DNA of 64,000 nucleotides from Bordetella parapertussis (GCA_945865935.1 CAMBFI010000007.1:84339-148338); one strand, 5' to 3'. Shown: positions 44,291 to 52,171, counted from the stretch's first letter. Notes: a model not told the origin generated them from the letters alone. Numbers and translations are program-made.

Positions 44291-44356
44291 CGTTTTTCTT
44301 TATCAACCTTTTATCAAGGAGCGATTATTAAGTAAATATTAGTCTACTTTTGACAA

Positions 44357-44575
44357 CTATTTTGTACGTTGCGGTGACTCACCAGGCGATACATCGCAAA
44401 ATTGCACGCAGGCACCGAGGCTGCCAAGCGCGCTCGACGTTTCGAACGACGCACAACACCCAACGCCCTGCGCGTGTTGTATCAGAGGGGTCCATCGATG
44501 AGTACCCAACGTTAGTACGCCGAGACTAAAAAAAACGACAACCCACAGAGCCGACCGATTAAGAATGTTGCGCAC
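44357..44575 (-). CDS. Small predicted membrane/secreted protein
   Basis: 72 residues from a GTG start 3 bases after the YbjN stop codon. It has a hydrophobic helix (LWVVVFFSLGVLTLG, about 9-23) and then a cysteine-bearing segment (GVGCCASF and GACVQFC, four Cys) that could be extracellular and disulfide-bonded. Translational coupling to the YbjN gene is likely. No family recognised; it could be a chance frame. Confidence 0.4.
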   Translation of the reverse strand: MRNILNRSALWVVVFFSLGVLTLGTHRWTPLIQHAQGVGCCASFETSSALGSLGACVQFCDVSPGESPQRTK

Positions 44576-44578
44576 TTG

Positions 44579-45046
44579 TTAATTCAGCGTCACAGGTTGT
44601 GACTCACGGCGATACAGGTCGCGGTACTCGCGGCTCGCGCTCACGACAAACTCGGCGGCGGACACGACGGTTCTGCTGTATTCCGCCGCATCCGCGCAGT
44701 GCGTTTCATAGGTGACCCAGACCGTGTTATTGCTATTGACGAAGGCTTTCACGCAGCGGCGGTCGGCGTTCACGTCATTTGCAACGTCGATGCACTTGGT
44801 GCGCTCTGCAGCGTCTAGCTCCCAAAACACGCAGCAGTAGAGACGGAAGCCCCCGCCCGCTTGATACGGATCTAGATAGAGTCTCCACCCCTCACACTTG
44901 AAACCGATCGAGCCGTCCTCATCGAGCTTGGGCCGAAAACCTTCTTGGGCGAGTTGCTCAAAAATTTGCTGGAGGCTGACGTCGACTTCAATTTTCGGGG
45001 TAGGTAAAGCAATGGTCGCGCTTTCGGCGCTGCGGGCTTCTGCCAT
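44579..45046 (-). CDS. YbjN domain protein
   Basis: A 155-residue protein with a YbjN-type sensory fold similar to type III secretion chaperones. Typical features are LQQIFEQLAQEGFRPKLDE near the N-terminus, IGFKCEGWRLYLDPYQ near 47-62, and VSAAEFVVSASREYRDLY near the end. The family is linked to stress and motility phenotypes but has no known enzyme activity. GGAG stands before the ATG. It is divergent from the MerR gene across a 146-base spacer containing a long dyad. Confidence 0.75.
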   Translation of the reverse strand: MAEARSAESATIALPTPKIEVDVSLQQIFEQLAQEGFRPKLDEDGSIGFKCEGWRLYLDPYQAGGGFRLYCCVFWELDAAERTKCIDVANDVNADRRCVKAFVNSNNTVWVTYETHCADAAEYSRTVVSAAEFVVSASREYRDLYRRESQPVTLN

Positions 45047-45100
45047 GGTGGGGCTCCTAATTTTTGGTCCTTGTGTCGGTACGTTGTCAGTATTGAACTA

Positions 45101-45127
45101 TTGGTGGCTCACTACATGAGTCACCAA
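45101..45127. promoter_or_regulatory. Long dyad in the YbjN/MerR spacer
   Basis: TTGGTGGCTCA-CTACA-TGAGTCACCAA is an inverted repeat with 11-bp arms, one mismatch and a 5-bp spacer. It lies between divergent genes and is therefore a probable operator. Two direct repeats of ACAGTT follow at a 14-base interval near 45157-45176, and TATTAT stands about ten bases before the MerR ATG. Confidence 0.45.
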
Positions 45128-45192
45128 GCGCCTTATGATTTTATTTTAATTAATACAGTTTATTTGTACAGTTATGGTGTTATTATAAACAC

Positions 45193-45627
45193 ATGAACAC
45201 TGTCAATCACACCCAAACGTTCTCGCTCGACGAGCTCTGTGCCCTCACCGACCTCACCAAACGCACGGTTCGCTACTACGTCCAAATCGGACTTGTGAAC
45301 CGGCCTGAAGGTGAAACGCGGGCAGCAAAGTATTCGCCACAGCATCTTGAACAACTCTTGCTCGTCAAAAAATGGACAGCGGCTGGGGTGTCGCTTGACC
45401 GTATTCGTGAACTGCTTCAAGGCGGCTCAGCGCCCGTACCTGAGCGCGGGCCCGCCCCCGGGTCAATCGAAGTCTGCAGCCACTTGCATGTTGCGAACGG
45501 GGTGGAGCTCGTGATTGAACCGACACGTGCCGGGCTCAGCCCAGAACAACTGCGTCAGTTTGTGCGCGCCGTCATGCAGGCCTACGCACAACTTGACCCA
45601 AACAACACCGACAGGACAGAAAAATGA
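45193..45627 (+). CDS. MerR family transcriptional regulator
   Basis: A 144-residue MerR-type regulator. The HTH reads FSLDELCALTDLTKRTVRYYVQIG (about 11-34; the RYY of the wing is typical), then a dimerisation helix near 55-75. The C-terminal part lacks an obvious cysteine metal site. Its stop overlaps the ATG of the VIT/VWA gene (ATGA), so the pair is translationally coupled and the regulator probably controls that gene. The signal it senses is unknown. Confidence 0.85.
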   Translation: MNTVNHTQTFSLDELCALTDLTKRTVRYYVQIGLVNRPEGETRAAKYSPQHLEQLLLVKKWTAAGVSLDRIRELLQGGSAPVPERGPAPGSIEVCSHLHVANGVELVIEPTRAGLSPEQLRQFVRAVMQAYAQLDPNNTDRTEK

Positions 45628-47960
45628 GAATCGACAGCATAGAAAGCCTAATGTCAGCCAGCGTTTGCAATAGCCTGGGCGACCCCATCCCCTTAACAAG
45701 CGTAGCGATCACCGGCGAGCTCAAAGGTGCGTTGTTCGAGGCGCAAGTTCGCCAGTCGTTTCACAACCCCAGAAAAATCCCGACTGAAGTTGTCTATAGC
45801 TTTCCCTTGCCAACCGGGGCAGTCTTGCTCGGTGTTGAGGCACAGCTCGGTCAGGTCAAACTCAGCGGCTCTGTAGTCGCGACCCCCGAGGCCACAGAGC
45901 GTTATGAGAACGCATTGTCTCAAGGCGATGCCGCCATCATGCTCGAGCAAGGTCGCGATGGTTTTTACGTTTTAAACCTTGGCAACCTCTTACCCAAGGA
46001 AGAATGCATCATCACCCTCACCTACGGCCAGCTCTTAGATTTTGAGCAAGGTGCGCTGCGCTTGGCGATTCCTACGGTGATTGCACCGCGCTATGGTGAT
46101 CCGCTTGTTGATGGTGGCTTGGCACCCCATCAAGTGCCCGAAACAAATGTACTTGCCGAATACGGCTTTAGTCTGAGCCTGACCTTGCACGACGCACTGG
46201 CCAAGGCACGCGTGGCCTCGCCTAGCCATCCGATCAGCGTGGCGCAGAGCGAAACGGGACAGCAGCTTACCGTCTCACTCGCTAAACAAAGCTATTTAGA
46301 TCGCGACTTTGTGTTGGTATTGGATCAGTTAGCAGAAACTTCCCTTCTGACGGTCGGCGCGGACTATGCGGACCCGAGCAAGTTTGTGGCGACGGCAAGC
46401 TTTTGTCCAAGCATCCCGCAGGCAAGCATGCAACCAACTGCTGTCAAGATCCTGGTGGACTGTTCGGGCTCGATGGGTGGCGGTAGCATCACGGCCGCAC
46501 GACGTGCGTTGATGTCGGTACTCAAGCAACTGAAAGATGGCGATAAGTTCTCGCTCTCTAAGTTTGGTTCAAATGTGGAGCACGCCTCACGTGCGTTGTG
46601 GCAAGTGTCGGATCAGTCACGCGTCAGTGCAGAGAGCTGGATTACGCAACTAGACGCCAACATGGGTGGCACAGATATTCCCGATGCGCTTGAAAGCACC
46701 CTCGCTTTGAGCCACAGCAACGCCTGTGATGTCTTGCTCATTACCGATGGCCAAACGCATGAAGTCGACAGCATTATTGCCCGCGCAAATAATGCTAAGC
46801 ATCGGATCTTTACTGTTGGTATCGGTTCGAGCCCCAGCTCAAGTCTGCTGCATCGTTTAGCCGACGCAACAGGGGCTGCGTGTGATTTCATCGCTGCAGG
46901 CGAAGCCGTCGAGCCTGCGATCGTACGCATGTTTAATCGCTTGCGCTCCCCTCACCTACAAAACCTTCAAGTCCAATGGCCTAAAGACTGTGCACCGACC
47001 AAAGAACTGCCGCTCGACCAAGCACTCTTTGACGGCGATACCGTACACGTATCAGCCTGGTTTGACCAAGCCCCGCGCGGCCGGGTGACGCTTAGCGGTC
47101 AAGTCCCTGGGCAAGAGGTCATGCAAGAATTCGGTGTGCTTGAGTTCAATGCCGTCGCACAAAACAACGCAGAAGCGACCGGCACGCTGGCGACTTCTTT
47201 ATCCCGACTCGCTGCAGCCCAAAGCCTGAGGGCGCTTCAGAAAGCAGCGTTTGAAGACCACGCGTCCGAGAGCGAAGCCCTTGCGACAAAGACGGCCGTG
47301 GCCTATCAACTCGTCACGGAGTACACCAACTTCTTGATGGTGCACGAGCGCAGCGCTGCTGACAAAGCCACGCAAATGCCTGTCTTGACCAAAGTCCCGC
47401 AGATGTTGCCTGCAGGCTGGGGTGGGACAAGCAATGATATGAGCGCGCTGCATGACTCCATCAGTTTTGCGGGTGGGCGCGCAGATAGTGTGGAATACAT
47501 CATGCGTTCCTCAATGGACTCATTCTCAGTGCCGAGTGTCATGCGTAACCCTAGACCAAACACAACGCCTTCAAACAAAAAGATCGTGCGTGACACCACG
47601 CATTATGAAATCCCAGCATTCTTGCGCAGACAAGATCAAGACTACACAGCGGTCTACGATCTCGGTGACGTTTTAAGGATCAAAGCCGATTCGATCTGGT
47701 TCTTGATCGATGCGCAGCAAGAAAAAATCTTGGCCTTGATCACAAAGCACCCCAGCGATCCTGGGATCCGAGTCTGGTTTACTAACCCACGACACGAAGT
47801 GTTTGACTATCTAGACTTCGACACCATCGAAGAAGCACTCGCCACCCTGCGCGTGTACGGTTTTGAGGATCACGTCAAAAAACGCTTCTCGCTCTTAACG
47901 CGCTTCCGAACCCAGTACACCTGGAGGTGCGAGGATCACACCAGGAGATATAAGCGCTAA
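45624..47960 (+). CDS. VIT and VWA domain protein
   Basis: A 778-residue protein with an N-terminal VIT (vault/inter-alpha-trypsin) domain (about 15-145, with GALFEAQVRQSFHNP and EVVYSFPLPTGAVLLG). A von Willebrand A domain follows at about 270-440. Its MIDAS motif is DCSGSMGGG near 278-286, with threonine and aspartate loops in GGTDIPD and LLITDGQ. The C-terminal third is uncharacterised, with YEIPAFLRRQ near 655. There is no signal peptide, so it is probably cytoplasmic. Such proteins act in protein-protein assemblies of unknown function. It overlaps the MerR gene. Confidence 0.87.
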   Translation: MRIDSIESLMSASVCNSLGDPIPLTSVAITGELKGALFEAQVRQSFHNPRKIPTEVVYSFPLPTGAVLLGVEAQLGQVKLSGSVVATPEATERYENALSQGDAAIMLEQGRDGFYVLNLGNLLPKEECIITLTYGQLLDFEQGALRLAIPTVIAPRYGDPLVDGGLAPHQVPETNVLAEYGFSLSLTLHDALAKARVASPSHPISVAQSETGQQLTVSLAKQSYLDRDFVLVLDQLAETSLLTVGADYADPSKFVATASFCPSIPQASMQPTAVKILVDCSGSMGGGSITAARRALMSVLKQLKDGDKFSLSKFGSNVEHASRALWQVSDQSRVSAESWITQLDANMGGTDIPDALESTLALSHSNACDVLLITDGQTHEVDSIIARANNAKHRIFTVGIGSSPSSSLLHRLADATGAACDFIAAGEAVEPAIVRMFNRLRSPHLQNLQVQWPKDCAPTKELPLDQALFDGDTVHVSAWFDQAPRGRVTLSGQVPGQEVMQEFGVLEFNAVAQNNAEATGTLATSLSRLAAAQSLRALQKAAFEDHASESEALATKTAVAYQLVTEYTNFLMVHERSAADKATQMPVLTKVPQMLPAGWGGTSNDMSALHDSISFAGGRADSVEYIMRSSMDSFSVPSVMRNPRPNTTPSNKKIVRDTTHYEIPAFLRRQDQDYTAVYDLGDVLRIKADSIWFLIDAQQEKILALITKHPSDPGIRVWFTNPRHEVFDYLDFDTIEEALATLRVYGFEDHVKKRFSLLTRFRTQYTWRCEDHTRRYKR

Positions 47961-47972
47961 GTGCAGCGATCG

Positions 47973-48012
47973 AATTATCTGCGCAGATAATTTATACCTT
48001 TTAATGTATAAT
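47973..48012 (+). promoter_or_regulatory. Perfect 20-bp palindrome and -10 box of the second TA operon
   Basis: AATTATCTGCGCAGATAATT (47973-47992) is a perfect 20-bp palindrome. A TATAAT box follows at 48007-48012, only seven bases before the toxin ATG, and a -35 position 17 bases upstream would fall inside the palindrome. This fits an antitoxin-bound operator that blocks the promoter and an almost leaderless mRNA. Confidence 0.65.
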
Positions 48013-48019
48013 TGCGTGG

Positions 48020-48382
48020 ATGTTGAGAAATGAAAAAACACTCGGTTGGATAGGCAGTAGCCACAAAGACCTACTCGCCCTACCCACCGATGTAAGACGG
48101 TTTTTCGGGTTTGCACTGTCGTTAGCGCAAGCGGGTGAAAAACACGAATCAGCAAAAGTACTTAAAGGCTTTGGCGGTGCTGGGGTCCTAGAAATCGTAG
48201 AAGACGACTCTAGCGGCACTTATCGCGCTGTGTACACAGTTAAGTTTGCCGAAGCCGTTTTTGTACTGCATTGTTTTCAGAAAAAAAGTAAACGTGGGAT
48301 CGCGACACCGAAGGAAGATATAGAAATTATTAACGTACGGCTAAAAATTGCCGAAGCGTACGCAAAGGAGTTACGAAAATGA
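48020..48382 (+). CDS. RelE/Gp49-like toxin
   Basis: A 120-residue type II toxin of the phage-derived Gp49-like / HigB-2 group within the RelE superfamily. The features are WIGSSHKDLLALPTDVRRFFG near the start, AKVLKGFGGAGVLEIVEDD near 43-61, YRAVYTVKF and FVLHCFQKKSKRGIATP near 67-95, which are diagnostic. It probably cleaves mRNA at the ribosome. The antitoxin gene overlaps its stop by 4 bases (ATGA). Confidence 0.9.
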   Translation: MLRNEKTLGWIGSSHKDLLALPTDVRRFFGFALSLAQAGEKHESAKVLKGFGGAGVLEIVEDDSSGTYRAVYTVKFAEAVFVLHCFQKKSKRGIATPKEDIEIINVRLKIAEAYAKELRK

Positions 48383-48714
48383 AAACAAAAGTAATCCGTG
48401 GCACCGAAGTACATCTCAGTTCTGGCAATGTGTTTGCAGATCTCGAGCTGCCAGATGCTGAAAAGTTAAAAATTAAAACTGGTCTGGTTATTGAAATCAG
48501 AAAAGCAATACAGGCTCTAAATCTGACTCAACAGATGGCTGCGAAACGGATGGGCATTACACAGCCGAAGGTTTCGGACATGATGCGCGGTGATTTCACG
48601 AACCTATCAGAACGCAAACTCATGGACTGTCTAACTCGGCTGGGCTATGACATTGAAATCAAAGTCCGACCAACCAAACGACCAGTTGGGCACTTAATGC
48701 TTCGCGCAGCGTAA
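48379..48714 (+). CDS. XRE-type antitoxin (HigA-2-like)
   Basis: A 111-residue antitoxin with a Cro/C1-type HTH at about 49-75 (LNLTQQMAAKRMGITQPKV, followed by SDMMRGDF). The later IEIKVRPTKRPVGHL is typical of partners of Gp49-like toxins. It neutralises the toxin and probably represses the operon through the 20-bp palindrome at 47973-47992. It overlaps the toxin gene as ATGA. Confidence 0.9.
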   Translation: MKTKVIRGTEVHLSSGNVFADLELPDAEKLKIKTGLVIEIRKAIQALNLTQQMAAKRMGITQPKVSDMMRGDFTNLSERKLMDCLTRLGYDIEIKVRPTKRPVGHLMLRAA

Positions 48715-48751
48715 AAGTTATCTGAGCATTCAAATTTAGTTTTGATGAATC

Positions 48752-48805
48752 TACAATTTACTCAACGTACTGAGTATTTTTACTCAACATATTGAGCAAA
48801 TTGTA
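48752..48805. repeat. Nested palindromes in a convergent spacer
   Basis: Two short dyads, ACTCA-ACGTAC-TGAGT (48760-48775) and CTCAA-CATA-TTGAG (48783-48796), lie 22 bp apart. They form the two arms (24 bp each, 19 matches) of one larger inverted repeat around ATTTTT. It lies between the ends of convergent genes. It could be a bidirectional terminator, but its dyads are also well phased for a DNA-binding protein. Confidence 0.5.
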
Positions 48806-48815
48806 AATTCTTTAC

Positions 48816-49445
48816 TTATTGACCGTCAGTGGCTGGTGCAAACCTCTTTTGCACCATTTCACGCAAGGTTTCGTCTAGGCACGGATAGAACTCAGACTCT
48901 GCCTCAAAGAAGCACTGCATTTCGTCTAAGTCGTCGGGGTAGTTCATCTCCAGGCACCCCATCAGATCCCAGGCGTGTAAGAAGAAGTCAATCAACTGCC
49001 CCATTGTGAGCGGCCTGACAGACGTACGCGTGGTGGGTTCTTCTAAGGTCTCGCCCTCGTACTCATCCACAACCCTGTAGTGAATACGTTGGCCGACTAG
49101 GCGCGCATACACCACGGTTACATCAAAGGTTGTGGAGCGAATGCTAATGCGCGCTATTTCGACCTCAGCGGGCTTTAAACGCGCCAAGAACTCACCCCCT
49201 AAAAACATTGGGTGCATACGGCCGAGCATCGTTCGGTCAAACGACTCGAGTTCCGGCTCTTTGATGAAGTCGGGAACTTCGTCGATTGCGCCGATCTCGA
49301 GCGCATCTTTAATCATCTCGCGTCGGGCTCTGCCTTTAACATGCGTTAAGAGTTCGGCCTGTAAGTCATACCGCGCGAAATAATCGCGTGGACGATATTT
49401 CAGTGAGCTGACCGGTAGCGCCTTCGCTGTCTGGACTTTAGACAT
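48816..49445 (-). CDS. Hypothetical protein, cytoplasmic
   Basis: 209 residues, no signal peptide or membrane segment. It contains RPRDYFARYDLQAELLTHVKG near the start and a conserved-looking LTMGQLIDFFLHAWDLMG near 155-172, with an acidic segment MNYPDDLDEMQCFFEAES after it. I do not recognise the family. ATG 49445 has GAGGAG seven bases upstream and overlaps the stop of the preceding gene by 8 bases, so the two are translated as a pair. Confidence 0.7.
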   Translation of the reverse strand: MSKVQTAKALPVSSLKYRPRDYFARYDLQAELLTHVKGRARREMIKDALEIGAIDEVPDFIKEPELESFDRTMLGRMHPMFLGGEFLARLKPAEVEIARISIRSTTFDVTVVYARLVGQRIHYRVVDEYEGETLEEPTTRTSVRPLTMGQLIDFFLHAWDLMGCLEMNYPDDLDEMQCFFEAESEFYPCLDETLREMVQKRFAPATDGQ

Positions 49446-49770
49446 GACGGCTCTCCTCGATTGACTGGGCAATCCAAGACGGCGGGAGTGAATCCCCCTT
49501 CACGGTAAAGACAATATGCGGATTATGTTTCAGAGGGCCCAGCCACATGTCGGCCAGTGCCACCCACGGATCGGGATCAAAAGCCTCGGTGCGCAGCGCA
49601 TCAAGCGCACTTTCGAGATCGCCGCCACTCATTGCGACAAGGCAATATAAGTCGGCATCGCCAACGCCCAAGAACTGCTCACTTTCGAAGGCACGACAGC
49701 CACCGGGATAGTGGGCTGCGATATCGGTTTTACGAAAAAAAGCCGACAAAAACTTCACTTGCACAGTCAT
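49438..49770 (-). CDS. Hypothetical protein paired with the following gene
   Basis: 110 residues, soluble, with an aromatic- and acid-rich composition (VALADMWLGPLKHNPHIVF near 68-86). No family recognised. It begins VQVKFLSAFFRKTDIAAHY. It overlaps the next minus-strand gene by 8 bases, which suggests that the two products work together. AGGAG stands just before the ATG. It sits between two toxin-antitoxin loci, but no toxin-like motif is seen. Confidence 0.65.
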   Translation of the reverse strand: MTVQVKFLSAFFRKTDIAAHYPGGCRAFESEQFLGVGDADLYCLVAMSGGDLESALDALRTEAFDPDPWVALADMWLGPLKHNPHIVFTVKGDSLPPSWIAQSIEESRHV

Positions 49771-49858
49771 TGCAATCTCCTGTTTAGCCAGTTTGGCAAT
49801 ACGCCCGGGTTGGCAAGTTGGATATAAATCCCCCGTCCTACTTCACTTCAACGTTCCT

Positions 49859-49879
49859 TCAGCGGAGCGTTTCCGCTGA
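49859..49879. other. GC-rich hairpin
   Basis: TCAGCGGA and TCCGCTGA pair around a GCGTT loop, a perfect 8-bp stem. It lies 37 bases downstream of the antitoxin gene that ends at 49916 on the minus strand and may terminate that operon. No T-run follows in that direction, so the call is weak. Confidence 0.35.
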
Positions 49880-49915
49880 GCATTATTTTGACATAGGTGC
49901 GACGTCGTCAACAGG

Positions 49916-50248
49916 TCAGCCACAGGCAACGCTAACCGAATGTGCTTTTATTTCAACTCTAAGCGCAGACTTCAGCGCACCAAAAATCGCCGCTAGATTA
50001 CTCATCGTTGGATTCCCTTGAACAGACAGCATCCGATGAACACTCTTTGTAGGTTTTTCCACCTGCAGCGCTAGAGTCTCGAAGCCAACGGTCGCATTAA
50101 CTAGATCACGCAAGATGAGCTTTGCCGTCTCGGACTCGCCATTTAGAAATAACGAAATAGCCTCGTCAAACATCGCCCGAGCGAATGCGGGATCGCTCTC
50201 AACCCGTGCCAATACAGTTTCTTTGAAGTTTTTTGTAAGCGCCATCAT
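49916..50248 (-). CDS. XRE-type antitoxin of an addiction module
   Basis: A 110-residue DNA-binding antitoxin. The HTH-like region is FETLALQVEKPTKSVHRML, followed by GNPTMSNLAAIFGAL (about 55-92), typical of the HigA/addiction-module antidote group. It is encoded 8 bases downstream of the toxin gene in the same operon. The first residues could be either of two adjacent ATGs (50248 or 50245). Confidence 0.85.
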   Translation of the reverse strand: MMALTKNFKETVLARVESDPAFARAMFDEAISLFLNGESETAKLILRDLVNATVGFETLALQVEKPTKSVHRMLSVQGNPTMSNLAAIFGALKSALRVEIKAHSVSVACG

Positions 50249-50256
50249 CGTGCCCT

Positions 50257-50622
50257 TTATTTTTTCGCGAAAGGTACTATTTTTTTTTTGCTATTTTTTT
50301 TCAATGCTTTTTTCTTTCGATACTCTTCCCACAACTCAACTGCGCGATCTATATCCCGCTGTTGCCGAGCTTTGGAGCCGCCTCCTAGCAGCACAATAAT
50401 TTCTAACCCATCAATTCCCAAATAAATACGCCAGCCCGCACCGTAATTTATTTTGTATTCCCCTATGCCTCGGAACCATTCAACATTAGAAAGGTTGCCC
50501 TGCTGCATTCGATACTTCGCAGTCGCGATTTTGGCTGCCACCACAGGATCCAGCTTGGTAAACCAGCGTTCGTAAGGACTAATACCGCCCTCGAGTAGCA
50601 ACTCAACAACCTTAAACGTCAT
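50257..50622 (-). CDS. RelE/HigB-type addiction-module killer protein
   Basis: A 121-residue RelE/ParE-superfamily toxin of the group annotated as addiction-module killer proteins. The hallmarks are WFRGIGEYKINYGAGWRIY near 47-65 and LLGGGSKARQQRDIDRAVEL near 74-93. The C-terminus is lysine-rich (KKKALKKNSKKK). The start is ATG 50622; a TTG at 50628 adds only two residues. The antitoxin gene follows. The promoter -10 box lies six bases before this ATG. Confidence 0.88.
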   Translation of the reverse strand: MTFKVVELLLEGGISPYERWFTKLDPVVAAKIATAKYRMQQGNLSNVEWFRGIGEYKINYGAGWRIYLGIDGLEIIVLLGGGSKARQQRDIDRAVELWEEYRKKKALKKNSKKKIVPFAKK

Positions 50623-50628
50623 GCACAA

Positions 50629-50644
50629 ATAGTAACATATATGT
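50629..50644 (-). promoter_or_regulatory. -10 box and palindrome of the third TA operon
   Basis: On the minus strand TACTAT (50634-50629) is followed after six bases by the toxin ATG. It abuts the perfect 10-bp palindrome ACATATATGT (50635-50644), a likely antitoxin site. The -35 region is poor (ATTTTT). Confidence 0.45.
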
Positions 50645-50716
50645 ATCTATTAAAAATATGGACGGTGTTTAAACAAAGACACTCGACGCCTTGATTTGCG
50701 TCAGACCAACCCAAAC

Positions 50717-51127
50717 CTAACGCCCATAAACGTTAAACCCACCTACCCCGTTGGGTATGACTTGCGAGGATCCTTGTGGGCCGTACACGTTATAGCCACC
50801 CACACCGTTTGATTGGATCTGCGTCGTGCCATTCGGACCGTAAGTGTTATAGCCACCTACGCCATTCGGGATGACCTGCGTTGAGCCCTGTGGGCCATAG
50901 ACGTTATAGCCACCGACACCGTTTGACTGAATCTGCGTCGAGCCATTTGGGCCGTAGGTGTTGTAGCCCCCTACACCATTCGGGATGACTTGCGTTGTGC
51001 CCTGCGGACCATAGACGTTGTAGCCACCCACGCCATTGGGTATCACCTGAGTCTGGGCCATGACGAGCCGATCACAGAGGGCGAGGCTCCAGACGGCCAA
51101 TACAAAGACAACAAGCTTTTTCATCAT
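50717..51127 (-). CDS. Exported protein of 19-residue tandem repeats
   Basis: 136 residues: a signal peptide (KLVVFVLAVWSLALCDRLVMA), then almost only tandem repeats of NGVGGYNVYGPQG type. Five full 19-residue units and a 16-residue sixth end at the stop codon. Composition is Gly/Asn/Tyr/Gln-rich with no charged residues in the repeats except the final Arg, which suggests a beta-solenoid or amyloid-like fibre. The start is ATG 51127 or 51124, with AGGAG upstream; an upstream in-frame start would bury the signal peptide. No partner secretion or nucleator gene is nearby. Family not recognised. Confidence 0.75.
   Translation of the reverse strand: MMKKLVVFVLAVWSLALCDRLVMAQTQVIPNGVGGYNVYGPQGTTQVIPNGVGGYNTYGPNGSTQIQSNGVGGYNVYGPQGSTQVIPNGVGGYNTYGPNGTTQIQSNGVGGYNVYGPQGSSQVIPNGVGGFNVYGR
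50720..51052 (-). repeat. 57-bp in-frame tandem repeat
   Basis: Five 57-bp units plus a 48-bp partial unit inside the exported repeat protein. Units alternate between QVIP and QIQS openings and between NVYGPQG and NTYGPNG endings, giving a higher-order 114-bp period (units 2-3 and 4-5). The nearly identical DNA suggests recent expansion by slippage or unequal exchange. Confidence 0.85.
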
Positions 51128-51228
51128 CGATCTCCTGTTTAAGAGATGTTGCGCCACCTAGTGTCTCACTGGATGAGCCTGCCGCCGTCTCCCCAAAACA
51201 ATCGAGATGTTTTTCAGAAAAACGCCAA

Positions 51229-52158
51229 TTATTTTGGACCCGGCCCACCGGGTTTGTATTGCGGATATATGACCGCTATCGGCAAGCCAAGCTGCGTCAT
51301 AAATTTTTCTAAATAAGGCTCCCATATTGCGCGGCCGTCTTTGTGGCCAAACAAAGCATGTGAGTCTTCACCAAAAACGCCGAAGGCCACAAGCTGCGCC
51401 TTGGGGTTTGCTTTGCTGTAACGCGCGAACATGTCTGTGTAAATCTCTTTAGAGAAATAACTATCGTTATCTCCATACACCCAGAGCGATGGGATGGCTG
51501 TTGCGGCCCCAAAGCTTGCAGCACCTTTCGCCAAATTAGACGCCCAGCCAAGGCAGTTTGTTTGACGCAGTCCACCCGCAAAATTCACCAAACCTTTAAC
51601 GGAGGGATCGGGCTTAGAGGCACCATAGGCAAGCGTGGTCCAGCCGCCATGAGACTGCCCCATCACCAAGGTTTGTTTACGATCAACATAGTCAAGGGTG
51701 TGCGCATAAGCGACTGTGGCTGCGACATCCTCCGCTTGCTCAAGACCATTGGATTCGACATTGCATTCACCGCCGACATAACTGCCGGTTGATTTTGAAA
51801 ATCCCGAGCGCATAGGCACAAAGACAACATAGCCGCGCTCAAGAAAAAATCTTGCCGCCCACCCAGGCGTATAGCGAGCCTGCAACCCCGGCGGCCCAGC
51901 TTGTTTCCCATGGTTAATGACAATCAAAGGAAACGGTCCATTTCCCTTGGGCTTGTAAACGGTTGTTTCTAGCTTAAGTGTGCCAAGCAATATCTTTTTA
52001 GGGATAAAGATGACTTCCGACGGCAGGCTTATTTGCTGAGCCCAAACCAAGGTCGCAGGTACAAACAGCACGATTGCTAAGCCCAAGGCACAAAACGTTT
52101 GTGTAAAAAGCTTGATCATTATCATCATCCAACGCCACCACGAGGGCACCCCTCGCAT
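51229..52158 (-). CDS. Exported alpha/beta hydrolase (dienelactone hydrolase-like)
   Basis: About 309 residues with a signal peptide (KLFTQTFCALGLAIVLFVPATLVWA). The nucleophile elbow is GQSHGG, near residue 170. The oxyanion region is VINHGKQAGP, the acid lies near WVYGDNDSY and a His lies in GEDSHALFGH. It belongs with dienelactone-hydrolase-like esterases acting in the periplasm. Several ATGs lie near the start (52158 and about 30 bases inside); the later ones give a more normal signal peptide. Substrate unknown. Confidence 0.8.
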   Translation of the reverse strand: MRGVPSWWRWMMIMIKLFTQTFCALGLAIVLFVPATLVWAQQISLPSEVIFIPKKILLGTLKLETTVYKPKGNGPFPLIVINHGKQAGPPGLQARYTPGWAARFFLERGYVVFVPMRSGFSKSTGSYVGGECNVESNGLEQAEDVAATVAYAHTLDYVDRKQTLVMGQSHGGWTTLAYGASKPDPSVKGLVNFAGGLRQTNCLGWASNLAKGAASFGAATAIPSLWVYGDNDSYFSKEIYTDMFARYSKANPKAQLVAFGVFGEDSHALFGHKDGRAIWEPYLEKFMTQLGLPIAVIYPQYKPGGPGPK

Positions 52159-52171
52159 ACGGTAACACCCA

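Noticed and set aside
50720..51052. 57-bp tandem repeats as a possible CRISPR array
   Set aside because: Units are contiguous with no spacers, in frame, and encode a 19-residue peptide repeat.
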